Source of the DNA: Sodiomyces alkalinus F11
Lineage: Eukaryota; Ascomycota; Sordariomycetes; Glomerellales; Plectosphaerellaceae
Assembly: GCF_003711515.1 (NCBI RefSeq)
Contig: NW_021167082.1
Span: 2,163,691 to 2,227,690, forward strand
DNA length: 64,000 nt
Direction of reading: 5' to 3'
The notes beneath the pieces are model-generated. The model worked only from the letters and a program-made list of their open reading frames with translations, was not told the origin of the DNA and did not search any database. The translations under genes were made by a program, and so were the position numbers. This document shows, piece after piece, positions 24,018-37,500 of the stretch (the first letter of the stretch is position 1; every line of letters begins with the position of its first letter).

Positions 24018-27000
24018 AAAAGGGCCGTGATAGTATATATAAAGGCAACGGTTAATTTTTATTCCAGGTTTTTTACTAGCCTTCGGGTTAGGTTTTTCCT
24101 TTTTTTGTCAACCAGCTTTAGGGTATTCCTATTATAACCCTAATAGTCCCTAACTATACTCTCGCTATATTATAATAATATTAATCGTGTCTTAATTATA
24201 ACGGTTAATTAAGGGGAAAAGTAGAACTTAACGCGATAAGCTATTATGCTAAAGGGATAAACACGGGGTCAGGGGCGGGAGCGTTATATTTAAGAAGAAG
24301 AATAAAGATCAAGAGCGGAACGCTGAAAAGATAGAATAAATATTAAGAGCAAAACGCTTAGAAGGAAAAATAGGAATTAAGAGCGAAACGCTTAAAAAGA
24401 ATGAAAATAGTAACTAAGGCGATAACGCCTATATAGTTCCCGTCTAGGTTAAAGGGGGGTCCTTACCTAAGAACTTATCTCCTCGGCCTACTAAAGGGTT
24501 TTCTAGGTCGATATAGCTAATATATAGGATATTATATAAACCTATTTAGTTCCTAATTGATCTCGTTATCCGTAAGCAGGGAGGGATATATGATAATACC
24601 CTTACGTTATCTCTCTAGGGCCCTTATTAGAGATAGTGTATAACCTTATATAGTTCCTAGATAGTCTTATTTTAAAGTAGGCGTTAATATTGTTATCGGG
24701 GATATTCCGTTTCGGCTCCTAGGTGTTTTCTTTATCGCTATAGCCGGCCTATTTAATTAGGTATTAGCGTCGTTTTCCTTAGTATTAGTAGTCTAGGATA
24801 GCTTTAACTTCGTACTTATCCGATTCTAGTGTAACGTCGACCACGGGTGGTTCCGGTTATAACCTATCACGGGACCTCTATAGTTCTAGAAGAGAAACTA
24901 GGAACATATTATAGATCCTTATACCCTATAGCAGTTCTAACTAATAGGCCAGACTATACGTGCCGATAATCTTAGTTACCTTATACGGTACGATAAACTT
25001 ATTACTAAGCTTTTTTAAGGGTCTTTTCTATCGGATATTCTTCGTGGATAGTAAGACGTACTCGTCCACTTTAAAGGAACGCTAGGTATAACCATTATTA
25101 TAATACCGTTCGTAGGAAGCCTACGCCCTTTTAATAAGGTCCGAGATAGATTGGCGCTAGGCTATAAGGTGCTCTATATAGCGCTCGGTCTTAGTAGTAT
25201 AAACCTCGCCTACCCTCGGCAGTTATACCTTATTAGGTACCCTTAGGTTATAGCCTATTAGGGTATCGGTTAGGGTATAACGTATCGTAGAGTGCCACGC
25301 TATATTATAGGTAAATCTGCTAATAATAGCCGGTTAACCTAGTTATCCTATTCTTATAAGTAGAATACACGTAGATAGTACTTAAGGTTCTAATTCTATT
25401 ATTCCGTCTATCTATCCGTTTACGGGTGCTACGCTATAGATAGGCGCCTGACTATGCCTAAATATCAATATAACGTTACCTAAAAACGGCTTATAAATAA
25501 TAAGCCTCGGTCTAATATAATACTGTTAGGTAAGCTAAAGGTGCAGAAAACGTGGTACTATAAGAATTCAGCAAATCCTTCTACTATTAGCCCACTACTT
25601 CAGGGGATATAAATCGAGTACTTTATTAGGCGGTATACTACTACAAGGATAGTATCCCGTTTCCTATTCATAATCGCGCTATAAACTAGTAGTAGGCCCG
25701 TAATAAAGTTAATAGATATCTCTATAAAGGGCGCTAAGGCACTAAAAGACTCGCTAGCTTACTATATAGCTTATAATACCGCGGCTTAGTGCGCTAATAG
25801 ATAGTATAGGTAGGTATAAAGTACCGGATATCACTAGGTAAATAATCCTAGAAGTAAAAGTCCGAAATCCTCTTAACAGTCCTTATAACCCTATAGTGCC
25901 CCACGCTAGGCCTATTATAGAAACACTATAGGACCTTTTAACGGAGGCTAAAGTAGTTTAGTATAAAAACACGATTCTTAAAACGAAGGATGCTACTACT
26001 CGTAGACTATTATCCGTTCGTGGTATCGTTGCTATAGGCCTCTCGCTAATAGGCTTAAAAGGGGTCTTCCGCTTACGCCCCTACTACCTCTTCTAGCAGG
26101 GTAGGGAAATTAAGAGCGGGGAAATCAGAATCGTGGGTAGTACGGGAACCACGTTAGTCCCCGATAAGGCCTAAAATAAAACGCCTCGAAAAGGACTCTA
26201 AAAAAGGATTATCCGCTTACACCTTTACTACCTTTTCTGGTAAGGGGGAGTTAAAAGCGGGAATAGCGCGGGTACTATACTAGGTCCTATATAGGCCTAA
26301 GGCAGAACGCTTCGAAATAGACTCTATGGAGGAAGAAAGGTTATCCGCTTACGTCTTAACTATTAAGATAGGAGGAGCGGGCTCTAAAAAAAGGTTATCC
26401 GCTTATATCTTAATTACCTTTGGTAAGATAGGAGGAGCGGGAAAATTATTACCGGGGCTATTACGGGAACTATACTAGTTCCCGATATAGTCTAACATAA
26501 AACGCCTCTATAAGGGCTTTAAAAACAGCTTATCCGCCTACGCCTCTACTACCTTTTCCAGTAAGGGGGAGTTAAGAGCGGGAATAAAAACTAGGGTAGT
26601 ATAGGAACCACCCTGGTTCCCGATATACTCTATATTAAAACGCTTCGAAAAAGACTCTACCGCTTTAGCCCGGGTAGTAACTAGGGCATACTTATAGGGC
26701 GTATATTAGGGCTTTCTCGATAACCTATCCGCGGGGTTTAATATCCCCGGGCGGTACCGGATCTTAAAATCAAATAATGCTAATTCTTTAAGCTAATAGG
26801 CGTGCTACCCCTTAAGCTTCAGCTTATCTAATAGATAACAGTGGTTTAAATAGTCTATTAGGACCACTATAGGGCTCTAACTATAAGCTATATAGTACCG
26901 CTATATTCGAAAAGACTCGATAATAGCTATAAGCTCGGAATTAGGCGTGCTATAATTAAGCTTAGTGCCACGAAGCTTACGGGATATAAACACGATAGGT

Positions 27001-28560
27001 CTCTATAGCCTATCCTCGAGCTAACTAATAATAGCACTAATAGCAAAAGCAGAAGCGTCTAGCATGATACGTATCGGCAGAGCAGGATCAAAATACCTTA
27101 AAACTAGCGCTTTCTAAAATAGTAGCTTTATTTCCTCGAACACGGCCTAAGCCTATTAGGAGAGTATAAGGACCCCGGCATGCCCCTTAGTAGGGCCCCC
27201 TATATAGCCCCCTTTTAGATAGTCTATAAGAGGGGTGGCCACTTTAGAGTAGTTCTTAATAAAACGCCTATAAAAACCCGTAAAGCCCAGGAAGACCTGT
27301 ATCTTCTTAACACTATTAAGAAGCTCCTAGTCGCGGATAGCCTTAACGCGGGATAAGTCTATACGTACCCTATCTAGGCTATAAATAAACCTAAGGAATT
27401 CCACGTCTTTAGTCTTAAACTTATACTTATCGGGGTTAGTATATAGAGACTACTACCTAAGCTTAATAAGGACCTCGTGGATATATACGCGGTAGGTAGC
27501 TAGGTTTACTATAGATAAGAATATTATCTAGATAGAATATATAGATAGTGTTAATATGACCCATTAGCGCCTAATTAATATAGCGCCAGAAACTCGCGGG
27601 GGTATCTATAAGACCGAATAGTATTATAAGATACTCGTAATAACCGTATTTCGTCCGGAACGCCGTTTTCCACTGATCGCCTTCCCGGTATTCGTAACCG
27701 ATAATATACGTCCTTAAGATCTAGCTTAGTATAGTACTATGCCGATAATAGTCGGTCCAAAATCTTATAGATAAGGGGTAATAGGGTACGGTCCTTAACT
27801 ATCACCATATTTAATCCTCTATAGTTAATATAAAGACGTAGCTTACTACCCTTCTTAGGGATAAACAGAATAGGGGCGCCGGCCGGGCTAATAGATAGTC
27901 TAACCTATCTCTTCGCGACGGCGTCCTATAGGTATTAACGTAGCACTTCTAATTCCTAAGCGGCGAGGGGATAAATAGAACTGTAAGGAGGCTTCTTCCC
28001 TTCCTCGATATCAATAGGGTAGTCCTACTACTAGTACGTTAGCAGCCGCCCGGTATTATCGATATTAAAGACGTTAGCGAAATCTTAATACTATTCTGGT
28101 ACCACGGGTATACCCACTAGGTCCCTATCTAGGCTAGGGTAGGCCCCTTCTTCTAAGAAATTATCTCTATATCCCACTAAAGGACTTTCTGCTCGGCCGA
28201 TATAGCCGATACGTAGGCCCCGCGTAGAACCTATATAGGTTAGAGTAAGGATAAACTTAGCTTATCTAACTACCCTATATAGCTCTCTTAGGGATATGAC
28301 TATATAGAGCTCTGGGTAGGATAAGGGATAGGTCCACGTACTATACTACTAATTAACGTCAGGGTTAACGGCTATAAGCCACGGTCTTCCCAGGATTATA
28401 CGGGCGCCCTAAGGATTAAGCTATATAACGTAGAACTCGGCGCGCTATACTCTCTTTTAACCCTAGTAGTCGGTAGTAGTAATAATCTTATAGAGAGACC
28501 TAACGGTTATCTTCGTTTATCCTTTTATAATCCAGGACACCGGTGCCGGGACCCCTTAGG
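24018..28560 (-). pseudogene. Gypsy A2 pol pseudogene and 3' non-coding region
   Basis: Reading the - strand from 28560 down gives the protease/linker, reverse transcriptase (about 27300-28000, with Y-L-D-N-I-L near 27525, the same Asp-to-Asn change as in A1), RNase H (about 26750-27100), integrase (about 25350-26000) and chromodomain (about 24740-24860). A 3' non-coding stretch runs down to 24018. It aligns throughout to A1. Stops at Gln and Trp codons break every domain. Confidence 0.8.
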
Positions 28561-28699
28561 AACCTAACTAGGTCCTAGGAGGGACCGATCTAAAACATTA
28601 ATATCGGCGTCTCTATCGAGGAGAGCTGACGTCTACACCTATTCCCTACCTCGGCGAAGGGATATATATACCTCTACCAGTATAGTAGTAGTAAAGGGG

Positions 28700-30200
28700 G
28701 TTACTCGAGGCGGGTATTATTCCTAGGGCACCTCGCCTATAACACAGCTAACTATATCACGCGATATAGATACCGGTTGGGTATTCGGGTTATTATTACT
28801 CGAGCGTCGCTTAGCATAAGGGCTACGGCACGTAGTAGTATAATGCCCCTTTTAGTTATAGTTATAGCGGGTAATAGAATTAAGGTGCGATAATAGTCTA
28901 GGGTATATAGGGTAGCTAGGAGCGGGAGCGGGTATAGAAGCGGAACCAGGCGTAGAAACAGGGGCAGAAGCAGGGGTATAAGGAGAGCCAGGGGCACGCG
29001 AGCGGAGATAAAGTTATTAGGTAGCGAGCTAGAAGTCTATCCGAGCGACGGGTAGTCTATCAGTAATAGTTAAGGCCTTAGCCCTATAACAGGCCAGGGC
29101 TAGGTCTTAGTGCTCCTTAGGAACCCTTATAGACACTATATAGTCCCGAATACGTAGGAGTACCCTTATTAGCACTACCTAAATCCTTTACTAGTCTAGG
29201 AGCTCGCCCGGTAGTTCCGACTCTAGGGCTTCCTACCGTTATATAAACTTAGCGTAGGACTCTCCCTCTCTCTAGAATAAGATAGACTCGCTCTGGATCT
29301 ATACCGCCACCTCTTATAGGCGGGTATCGTTATTGTTAACCTAGCGGGATAGCCAGGCCTATAAGGCTACCTAGCTAACCCTATTAGAGTCGCGATTATA
29401 CTTATATTATAGTTAAGCCTACTAACGCTCCTTAAGGTAATAGGGGACACACGATATAATAAAGTACTTCTTCCTAGTATCTATAGGGAAGGACTAGGAA
29501 TCTAGATTAAATCGCTAATTCATCTCCTAGATAAATATACGATACTTAGCCTAGGATATACTATCTTATTTTAGAAGGGGAAAATTGAACTTAGCCTATA
29601 TAGCGGATCCGTGTCTAGATAACGTCCTGGATATATCGTGGGTATACTAGGATCCTAATAGGGTTACGGTAATACGATATCGCGGTTTAGCTATACGATA
29701 GTAGGTAATGTTGGCCGGGTTAGGATTAATAGCGGCGGCGGTAGTAGTAACGGCGGTAGTATCCGCCTTTAGCTTAGTAAGGTACACGAGCTTACGCTTA
29801 CGGTGGTTCTATACCTTTATTTACTTAACGCGTTTATCTAGTTATTCCTCTGTTAGCGTAACTAGGTTAATATTTATATACAGGGGCAGGTTAGGATTAT
29901 ACGCGGGTCCCGTTATAGTCTTAGGAGGAATAGGGACGGTAATAGGGGCAGAGGTAGTAGTAGAAGTAATACAAGTAACAGGGGTAGTAATAGTGGCAGT
30001 AATAGAAACAGGAATAGGTACCGGTACGGTAGCAGAAGCGGGAGTAGTATTAGTTCCCGGCGTGTTCCCGTCGTTTTCCTTATCGTGGGGGGCGTCTTCT
30101 ATAAAGGCGGTCTCGCTATCGCGGAGCTACTACTCGAACTAACTAGTAGCCTTGTTAAAATCGAAGGTAGAATTATTTATTTCGTGATATTTAGATATCT
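28700..30200 (-). pseudogene. Gypsy A2 gag pseudogene
   Basis: The - strand frame has an N-terminal Thr/Pro/Val-rich region (about 29900-30110), a capsid-like region (about 29200-29600, with F-N-L-D-S and K-K-Y-F-I-I-S-C), and a zinc knuckle near 28830-28870 (Y-N-Y-N-x-K-G-H-Y-x3-C, from C-x2-C-x4-H-x4-C). The 144-codon frame on the + strand (29708-30142) and the 81-codon frame at 28752-28997 are out-of-frame by-products of this composition and are not annotated as genes. Confidence 0.7.
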
Positions 30201-30251
30201 TAGTGACTCTCCTTAACGGTCTTCGCGCCCTTAAGGGTAAAGCGAGTAAAA

Positions 30252-30611
30252 TATTAAATAGGTAGTCGTAAAAAGTAAAAAGGTAGGGTTAAGTAAGGAA
30301 CTAGGTATAATCATAATAGGATCATAATAGGGACAGAACGTGAGTATAGCTAAAGAATCAGATTAATCGCTGGCTTCCCTCTTTCAAGGGGAGGCCCCCT
30401 CGCTCTTTAAGACTGCACTCTACTTCTTTACTCCTCGAGGACTGCTTATTTACTTCCTCGAGGGCTACCTTATTTACTTCGAGGGACTATTCTATCTACT
30501 ATATAATAACTTACTTTATTTATGCCTCGAGGGGTCTTAGACTAGGCATACCTGGACCCCTGTGGGTTTATACTAGGGACACATTATACCCACTGCTATA
30601 GGCACCTAACA
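30252..30611 (-). repeat. 5' LTR of Gypsy A2
   Basis: 360 bp on the - strand. It begins TGTTAGGTGCC (complement of 30601-30611) and ends TTTAATA (RIP form of TTTGACA). It is homologous to 8234-8597 and 48896-49249. To its right lies truncated Gypsy B reverse transcriptase with no recognisable target duplication. Confidence 0.85.
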
Positions 30612-33064
30612 CTTACTCCCTTTAATCGCTAAGATATTATAAAACCTAAGCTAAGCGAAATAGTTTTCGAAGCTTAACGTAGTCGTTACTTTCTATAGGA
30701 TTAAGATAGCCTTAGGATATAAATATAAAACTATATTCCGAACTCGGTTTAGACTCTTTAAATAGCTTATCTACCCGTTCGGCTTAATTAAGGCCCTTAC
30801 GAGTTTTTAGAAATATATTAATAAGATATTATAGCGCTTTCTAGATAATTCTATTACCGCTTATATCGATAATATCCTAATCTACTCTAATAGAAGTGAG
30901 GCTAATTATAAGGTAAAGGTCAAGTAGGTACTCCGCGCGGTCGTAGATACTAGCCTAAACCTAAATCTTTTAAAGTACGAGTTTAGCGTAAAGATAATAA
31001 AGTATTTAGGATTTATAATTACCACGGGGAAAGGCGTGTTTTACGACCTAGAGAAGTTTTAAGCTATTTGCGAGTAAGAAGCGCCTATAACGGTTAAGAG
31101 CGTGCGAAGCTTCCCAGGGTTTACGAATTATTACAGGATCTTTATTAAGGACTTTTCGCGGATCTTAGCCCCGTTAATAATACTAACTAAGAAAGACTAT
31201 ACCTTTTAATAGGGTCCTAAGGAAGATACGGCCTTTCGCGAGCTAAAGGCGAGGTTCTAACCGCGACCGAATTTAGGTAGCCGGGTCTATTAAAGAGTCG
31301 ATATTATAAGGGAATATTATCTAGTTAATTCACGACTTAGTAATTAAAGAATACCCCGGATATATAAATACTATCGCCTTAGTACGCGTTATTGTTTCTA
31401 GCCGGGGATAAATAAGGATATCCGATAATTTATCCGGAACTATAACGTCTAGGGAAAAGGTATATATAGAGGATCGCGAAATAAGGCCTTTTATGCCCCC
31501 TCTAAGTACTAGACCGAATACAGAGCGACTTATAGGTAGATCGTATAACGGACCTACTACTAGCCGGCGATAAAAAAGCGCGCTACTTTTAGGTTATTAT
31601 AAATCGCCTAACTAAAGCTATAAGATTAAAAGCGATAAAGATAATAAAAGCCGAAGATTACCCGAAACGGTTTTTATACTATTACTTTCGGTTTTATAGA
31701 ATACCTAGAATAATTATTAGTAACTAAGGTTAAAACTAGATAAATAGGCTCTAAAAGCACTTTTATAAGCTCGTACGCATATTACGTAAGCTTAGTATAA
31801 TATATTACCCTTAGACTAATAAAGTAATAAAGCGTATAAACTAAGAAGTATAGGCCTATTTACGAGCTTTTATTTATTACGCTTAAGACGACTAGGATCG
31901 CCTACTATCCGCGGTATAACTAGCTCTAAATAACCGCGAGAGCTTTATAATAGGGTTTAGTCCTTTCTTCTTAGAATATAACTACTCTATCGACCCGATC
32001 TAGATAACCGAGGAGCCCTTTATAAAACCTAGAGTATTAGCGGCCTATAACTTATTATAACACTTATAGAAAATAACCGAGTTCGCCTAGGCTACGATTA
32101 TATCAATATAGCTCCGGAATAAAGAGTCTACTAACTAATATCGTATACCGGCTAAGCGTTTTAAGGTTAACGACTTAGTCTAGCTATTATTAGCTAATTA
32201 CTCGACTCCACGACTATCCTATAAACTTAATTAGCTTTACTATAAATACTAAGTTATAAAGGTAATTAGCCTATACGTAGTTAAGCTCGCTGTGCTATTA
32301 TAGATCTACCCCCGATTCTACGTGGACTTACTATATCGCGTAAGCGATAACCCCCTCCCGGGATAAATAATAGATAACCCTTAACCACTGCTTTTTCGAG
32401 AAATAACTAATAATAAAGAATAGAAAATCGAGGAAATCCTTTATATAAGGATAAAGAGGCGAGGTAAAGGATTAAGACGTGAAGTACTAGTATAATACGT
32501 AGGCCATTATAAGTCTACCTAGGAACTACTAGAGTTATTAGTATAAATATAGGCGCTTAACGAATTTAAGGAGAAATTCGGCCTAGCGATAACGAATAAC
32601 GGCCTATTAAAGACCTTTACACTATTATAATACTAGAACCGATATATAGGCGATCGTATTACGATAATCAGGGAGTAGTAAAAGTCGAATTTAGTCTAGG
32701 CCGGATAGGCCTTATACCTTAGCCACGCTTAATATAAGCCTAAATCGATATCTCCCGCCTCGAAATCGCTATCCTCGGGATTATCGATCTCTATAAAAGT
32801 CTTACCCTTTTCGCCCCCCTCCCCCCTTTATAGGCTAGAGTCTATCTCCTTAACCTCTTTAGTATTATTTTTATTATCGCCTTTATTAGGAATCACGACT
32901 ATACTAGTAATAGTTATACCCGTAGGCGTAAAAGCCTGCCTACGCTCCGCGAATTATTAGAGTTCGGCGATTACGATATTACCGCGACTAAGCGCGAGTA
33001 TCTCCCTAAATAACCGAGTATACTCTCTTAGCTCTATAAGACTAAGGCGCCTAAAGTCTTTATC
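30612..33064 (+). pseudogene. Gypsy B pol pseudogene, 5'-truncated
   Basis: It starts inside reverse transcriptase (complete pieces include the Y-x-x-A-F-R-T-R-F-x-L-F region near 30735 and Y-I-D-N-I-L near 30860). It continues with part of the RT connection (to about 31260), jumps to the integrase zinc region (I-x-D-L-V-I-K near 31335), IN core (to about 32130), and a chromodomain-like end (about 32400-32540). The RNase H part seems mostly deleted between 31260 and 31290. After 32560 the sequence matches an antisense coding-like tail. It is related to, but diverged from, Gypsy C, which interrupts it at 33064/40101. Confidence 0.7.
32600..33059 (-). pseudogene. antisense coding-like segment in Gypsy B tail, unknown product
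   Basis: On the - strand, reading through RIP stops, a frame runs from 40106 leftward across the Gypsy C insertion into 33059-32600. It encodes a helix-like region (S-L-I-E-L-R-E-Y, then A-L-S-R-G-N-I-V-I-A-E-L), a Thr/Ile-rich part, an acidic region (E-D-S-D-F-E-A-G-D-I) and a C-terminal block. Position (after pol) and polarity (opposite to pol) parallel the antisense ORFs of Gypsy A. I do not recognise the product. The other half lies at 40106-41490. Confidence 0.4.
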
Positions 33065-33268
33065 TGTTACGGGCTATGGCCCACGGAATAGTCCCCGGCA
33101 GCGGCCGGGACTAAGAAGCACGGACCTCCTAGCGAGGCCCGTGCGATCCCACACGTACTTAGCCGCCTACACACCGCGCAGACTTTTCCTTCCCTCCTTT
33201 CCTCCCTTAGTTCGAATAATATATATTTTCGGCCTTAATACGTGAATAACTTTTAATAAGCCGTTATA
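33065..33268 (+). repeat. 5' LTR of Gypsy C
   Basis: 204 bp starting TGTTACGGGC and ending CCGTTATA. It contains a GC-rich near-palindrome (CCCCGGCAGCGGCCGGG, about 33093-33109). The left TSD copy TTATC lies at 33060-33064. Confidence 0.9.
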
Positions 33269-33349
33269 TATTCGAACTTATAAGATTATAAGCTTTAACA
33301 CTTATATAGAAGGAGATCCTAGTCACTTCGCCCCGAGCCCACTAAGGGG

Positions 33350-34490
33350 CTAAGGGCAGGTCGTAGGGACCTTATATAATAAGATCGATAAACGCGTGTT
33401 ATAACGCGTATAAGAAGCGGTAGGGATATATATCGCCCCTATTCACGATATAATCGCTAGCCTGTAAGCGGCCTTTAAGAGGTCTTAACTTAACCTGCAC
33501 CTCGCACCCACTACGCACCTAATACCCACCCTAGTCATTATACCCTCGTCCTTACCTAGGCCCCTCGAAGCAGAGACTACTATACCGATCCCACCGCCGC
33601 CGCCACCGGCACCTATACTCTTATACCGGGTATAGCAGGTCGTTATTCCCGTAAAATTTAGTGGGAAGCGCACGGAATACACCGCCTAGTCCTAGGCTAT
33701 ACGACTAAAACTTAAACTCGATAGCCTGCTATTCCGTAGTAATAAAGAGGCGTAGTATTTAATTAACGTATGCTTAGACACCTAGCCTTAGTAGGTAGTT
33801 AGCACCATTTTTAGTAACGGAGGCATAAACGGTGAATTTAACCTAGAGGAATTTATAGCCTACCTCGATCGCACGTATAAGGACCGTAACGAATAAGGTC
33901 GCGCTACTAACGCCCTTAGAGCGATAAAGCAAAAACCCGACTAACCGTTCGCACGCTTCCTCCCGACTTTTAAGAGGAACCTAGCGTAAGCAGGAGACTA
34001 TAACTAGGTAGACTATATTAAGATATCGTTCCTCGATAGCGCCTTAAATGACAGGCTACGTAATAGTCTAGTCGTAGCCGACCTCCCCGATACCTACTCC
34101 GAGTAGGTAGATAAAGTATAAATAATCGCGTAAAGATAAAAGGGTATTAGTAAATCGTACGGACCGATTCCCGTCGCCCGTAAACCAGCTAAGGACGCCG
34201 ACGGCGATATCGCTATAAGTGGCGTTAATAAGGTTAGCGAGTCTAAAGAGACCTAATAGAAACCTAACCGCTACGCGAATATTATATATTAGAGTTACTA
34301 GAAGAAGGGCTATATCTAATAACACTATAAGAGTAAGAAAGAAACGGTAGTATAAACGTCCCCTTAAGAAGAGGAACCCGAAGATATTCCCGAAGATACC
34401 GAAGATTCGGAAAAAGAATAGCTCTAGTGCGAAATCGGGCACCGCAGCCGACGGCGTAAGAGTAACGCGAGTGGGAGGAGTTTAAACCGC
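33350..34490 (+). pseudogene. Gypsy C gag pseudogene
   Basis: The frame shows a Pro-rich segment (about 33565-33615), then a capsid-like region with F-A-R-F-L-P-T-F-K-R-N-L-A near 33950 and Y-I-K-I-S-F-L-D near 34015, ending in a degraded zinc knuckle near 34270-34325 and an acidic stretch (E-E-E-P-E-D-I-P-E-D near 34370). Gag packages the element RNA. The long - strand frames at 33485-33682 and 34068-34442 are mirror images of this composition. Confidence 0.7.
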
Positions 34491-34529
34491 TATTACGGAG
34501 CGAGTCAGTATTAATCTAAGTAAGAGTTA

Positions 34530-37500
34530 ATAGTAGTAGGTTAATAAATACTCTTATAGATACCGGTTATAACTGCTATACTACTATAAATAAGAAGTTT
34601 ACTCGAAAAATACGCGTACTATTAGTCGATAAGAAGAAACGACTACTAAAAGGCTTCTCGGATAAGACTAAACCGGCTAGTAGCGCCGGTATCGTAGTCT
34701 TTACGCTAGATATATAAGGGTATACCGAGCGTATTTTTACGTACGTAGTGCCGCGTCTAGACTAGGATCTTTTCCTTAGGCTTCTATAGATAGAACGTAA
34801 CGATATAGCCCTCTACGCTAAGGAATAAAGGCTCCACTACGGAGTAGCCGATATCGACGTCCGACTCTAGGGCGAAGAGGAGCCGAAGGCAGTATAAGAG
34901 ATCCGTACTATAGCACTAATAATAGGGTCCGTGTTCGCAGAATTATATAGATAACTACGGCACCGGAGGGGAAAAAGATAGGAAGAGGGCTTACGGGCTA
35001 TATCGTTAAAAGATATCGAAAAGGCCCCAAGTATAAAGGAGCTAGTAAACCCGCGGGAATATATCCCCGAGAGTATTATACGCGAGTTCGGCGACTTATT
35101 TACGCCCTCGTACTTTATACGCCTACCCCTATACCGACCTAGCGTTAACCACGAGGTCCACTTATAGAAGGATAGTAGTGGTAACGAATAAGCCTTACCG
35201 TGGGGCCTACTCTATAATATATCGCGTGAAGAGCTCCTTATATTACGGAAGACGATAACGGATTTAATAGATAAAGGATTTATTCGCGCGAGTAGCTTAG
35301 CGGCCGCCGTACCCGTGTTATTCGTAAGAAAGCTAGGAGGCGGCCTCCGATTTTACTATAACTACCGCGCCCTAAATACGATTACTTAGCGAGATCGCTA
35401 CCTACTCCCCCTAATTATAAAGACCCTATATAACCTAGCTAAGGCGAAGTGGTTTACTAAATTAAACGTTATCGCCGCCTTCCATAAGATACGGATAACA
35501 CCGGGGCATAAGTATAAGACCGTATTCCGTACTCGGTATAGACTATTCGAGTAGCTAGTATACCCTTTCGGGCTAACCGGCGCGCCTACGATATTCTAGC
35601 GATATATTAACTCGTCGCTATAAGAGTTCCTCGACGATTTTATCTCCGCGTATATAGACGACGTCCTAATCTACTTAGACGGATCTTATAAGGACCACGA
35701 AGAGAAGGTACGGCGAGTGCTTAGTGCCCTTATAGACTCTAGGCTAAACCTTAACCCGAAGAAATACGTGTTTAGCGTTAAGACGGTTAAATACCTAGGG
35801 TTTATTATTATAGCAGAAAAAGGGGTATCTTATAACCCCGAGAAACTTAAAGCTATTATAGAATAGGAAGCGCTAGTCTCTGCGACTAAAGTGCGAAGTT
35901 TCCTTAGGTTCGCTAACTTCTATAGGATATTTATCCGCGATTTTATAGCTATTATAGCGCTACTTATAACCCTAACGAAGAAGAACGCCCTGTTCTACTA
36001 GGGCCCCCTATAAGAAGCAGCCTTTAAGGAACTAAAGCAGAAGTTTTAGGAAGAGCCTTACCTATAATAATAGTAACCCGGAAGGAAGACTTAGCTAGAA
36101 ACGGATTACTCGGGGTTCGTGTTAGGTAGCGTATTCCTATAAGAAGACGAATAAGGACGTAGGTGCGTCGTCGTATACCACTTATATCGTCTTAACTCCG
36201 CCGAGTATAACTACCCAATTTACGATAAAGAGATACTAGCGATTATAGATTACCTATAGGTTTCAAAAGCCGAGCTTATAGGCAGCGGCCGGTTCTAGAT
36301 TTACTCCGATTATAAAGCGCTCGAATACTTTATAACTAAAAGAGCCCTAACCGAGCGTTAGAGTCGTTAGGCAGCTAAGCTTACCTAGTATAACTTCGCG
36401 TTAGAGTATAAGCGGGGGGCCGATAACGTCGTAGCTAACGCGCTCTTATATCGGGAGTAGGATATACCTAAGGATTCTTCCAATATCCGAGAGCAGGGGA
36501 GGTATATCTAGATAATCCCCGATATAGCTATCTCCCCCCGAGTATACCTAGTAAGGGTAATATTACCGGAGCTAACTATAGTCTTCGAAGCAGACCCCGA
36601 CCTATAGCGATTATAGGATAAAGCCAGGGCCGCCGATAAGCGTTATTAAGGTGCCCTTACCGTAGTAGTAGCGGGAGAATAGAGTTTTCCCCCTAAGCTA
36701 GAGCTTAAAATATAGATCGCCGAGTATAGAATCGACTAAGGACGGCTAATATTTCGCGACCGCTTATAGGTACTAGGGAATAGCGAAAACGGGGTTAGCC
36801 ACCCGCTATAAGGCCGTCTTATATAAGCGATCCACGACTTAGTAATCGGCGGACACCTAGGCAGGGATAATACTATTACCCTAATCGCCCGCTAGTTTTT
36901 ATAGCCTAGTATAAATCGAGATATTAGAAGATTTATACGGAATCACGATATATACTAAGCCAGCTATATATAAAAGAGTACGAAAAGGGGATTACTACGC
37001 CTACTCCCTATACTAAAGCGAATCTTCTACGATATCGCGATAGACTTTATAACGGACCTACTACCCACCCGCGAGGGGAAGTATAGATACCTATAAGTAA
37101 TCACCGACCGACTCTCGAAATCGGTAACGCTAAAAGCGATAGATACTATAGATACCGAAGCCTATGCTTAACGGTTCTTACTCTACCACTATAGGTTCTA
37201 TAGAATACCGAAGTATATCGTTAACGATAAAGGGTTAAACTAAACTAGCCGCTTTTAGCGATACTTCTATAAACTCGCGGGAAATAATTAGCGACTAAGA
37301 ACCGTATACCACCCTTAAACGGATAGAGGCCCTGAACGTATTAACTAGAAAATCTAAGCCTACTTACGAGCGTATACCTATTACGCCTAAGACGATTAGA
37401 ACACGCTATTACCGGTAGTGTAGCTAGCCTTAAATAACCGGGTAAACTCGATAATCTAAATAAGCCTATTCTTCCTATAATACGGGTACTATATAAACCC

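Larger units (their letters stand above)
9785..30611 (-). mobile_element. Ty3/Gypsy element A2, nearly complete, carrying nested LINE and Copia insertions
   Basis: This is the same family as A1 but on the - strand. From right to left it has a 5' LTR (30252-30611), gag (about 28700-30200), pol (about 24830-28560), 3' non-coding region (24018-24830), antisense-ORF tail (9911-12058, displaced by the insertion) and a truncated 3' LTR (9785-9910). The element was opened at 12058/24009 by a LINE whose flanking duplication (AAGGACGCCCT at 12048-12058, AAGAACGCCCT at 24007-24017) differs by one RIP-type G-to-A change. Removing 12059-24008 plus one duplicate rebuilds the sequence order of A1. The left LTR is cut by repeat X. 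Confidence 0.85.

Noticed and set aside
29708..30142. 144-codon + strand reading frame rich in Val, Ala and Gly
   Set aside because: It lies opposite to the gag region of Gypsy A2, has biased composition from Thr/Val/Pro codons read on the wrong strand, and has no recognisable domain.
34068..34442. 124-codon - strand frame inside Gypsy C
   Set aside because: The + strand frame here is gag with recognisable capsid and knuckle features. The - strand frame is open because RIP creates few stops in that register.
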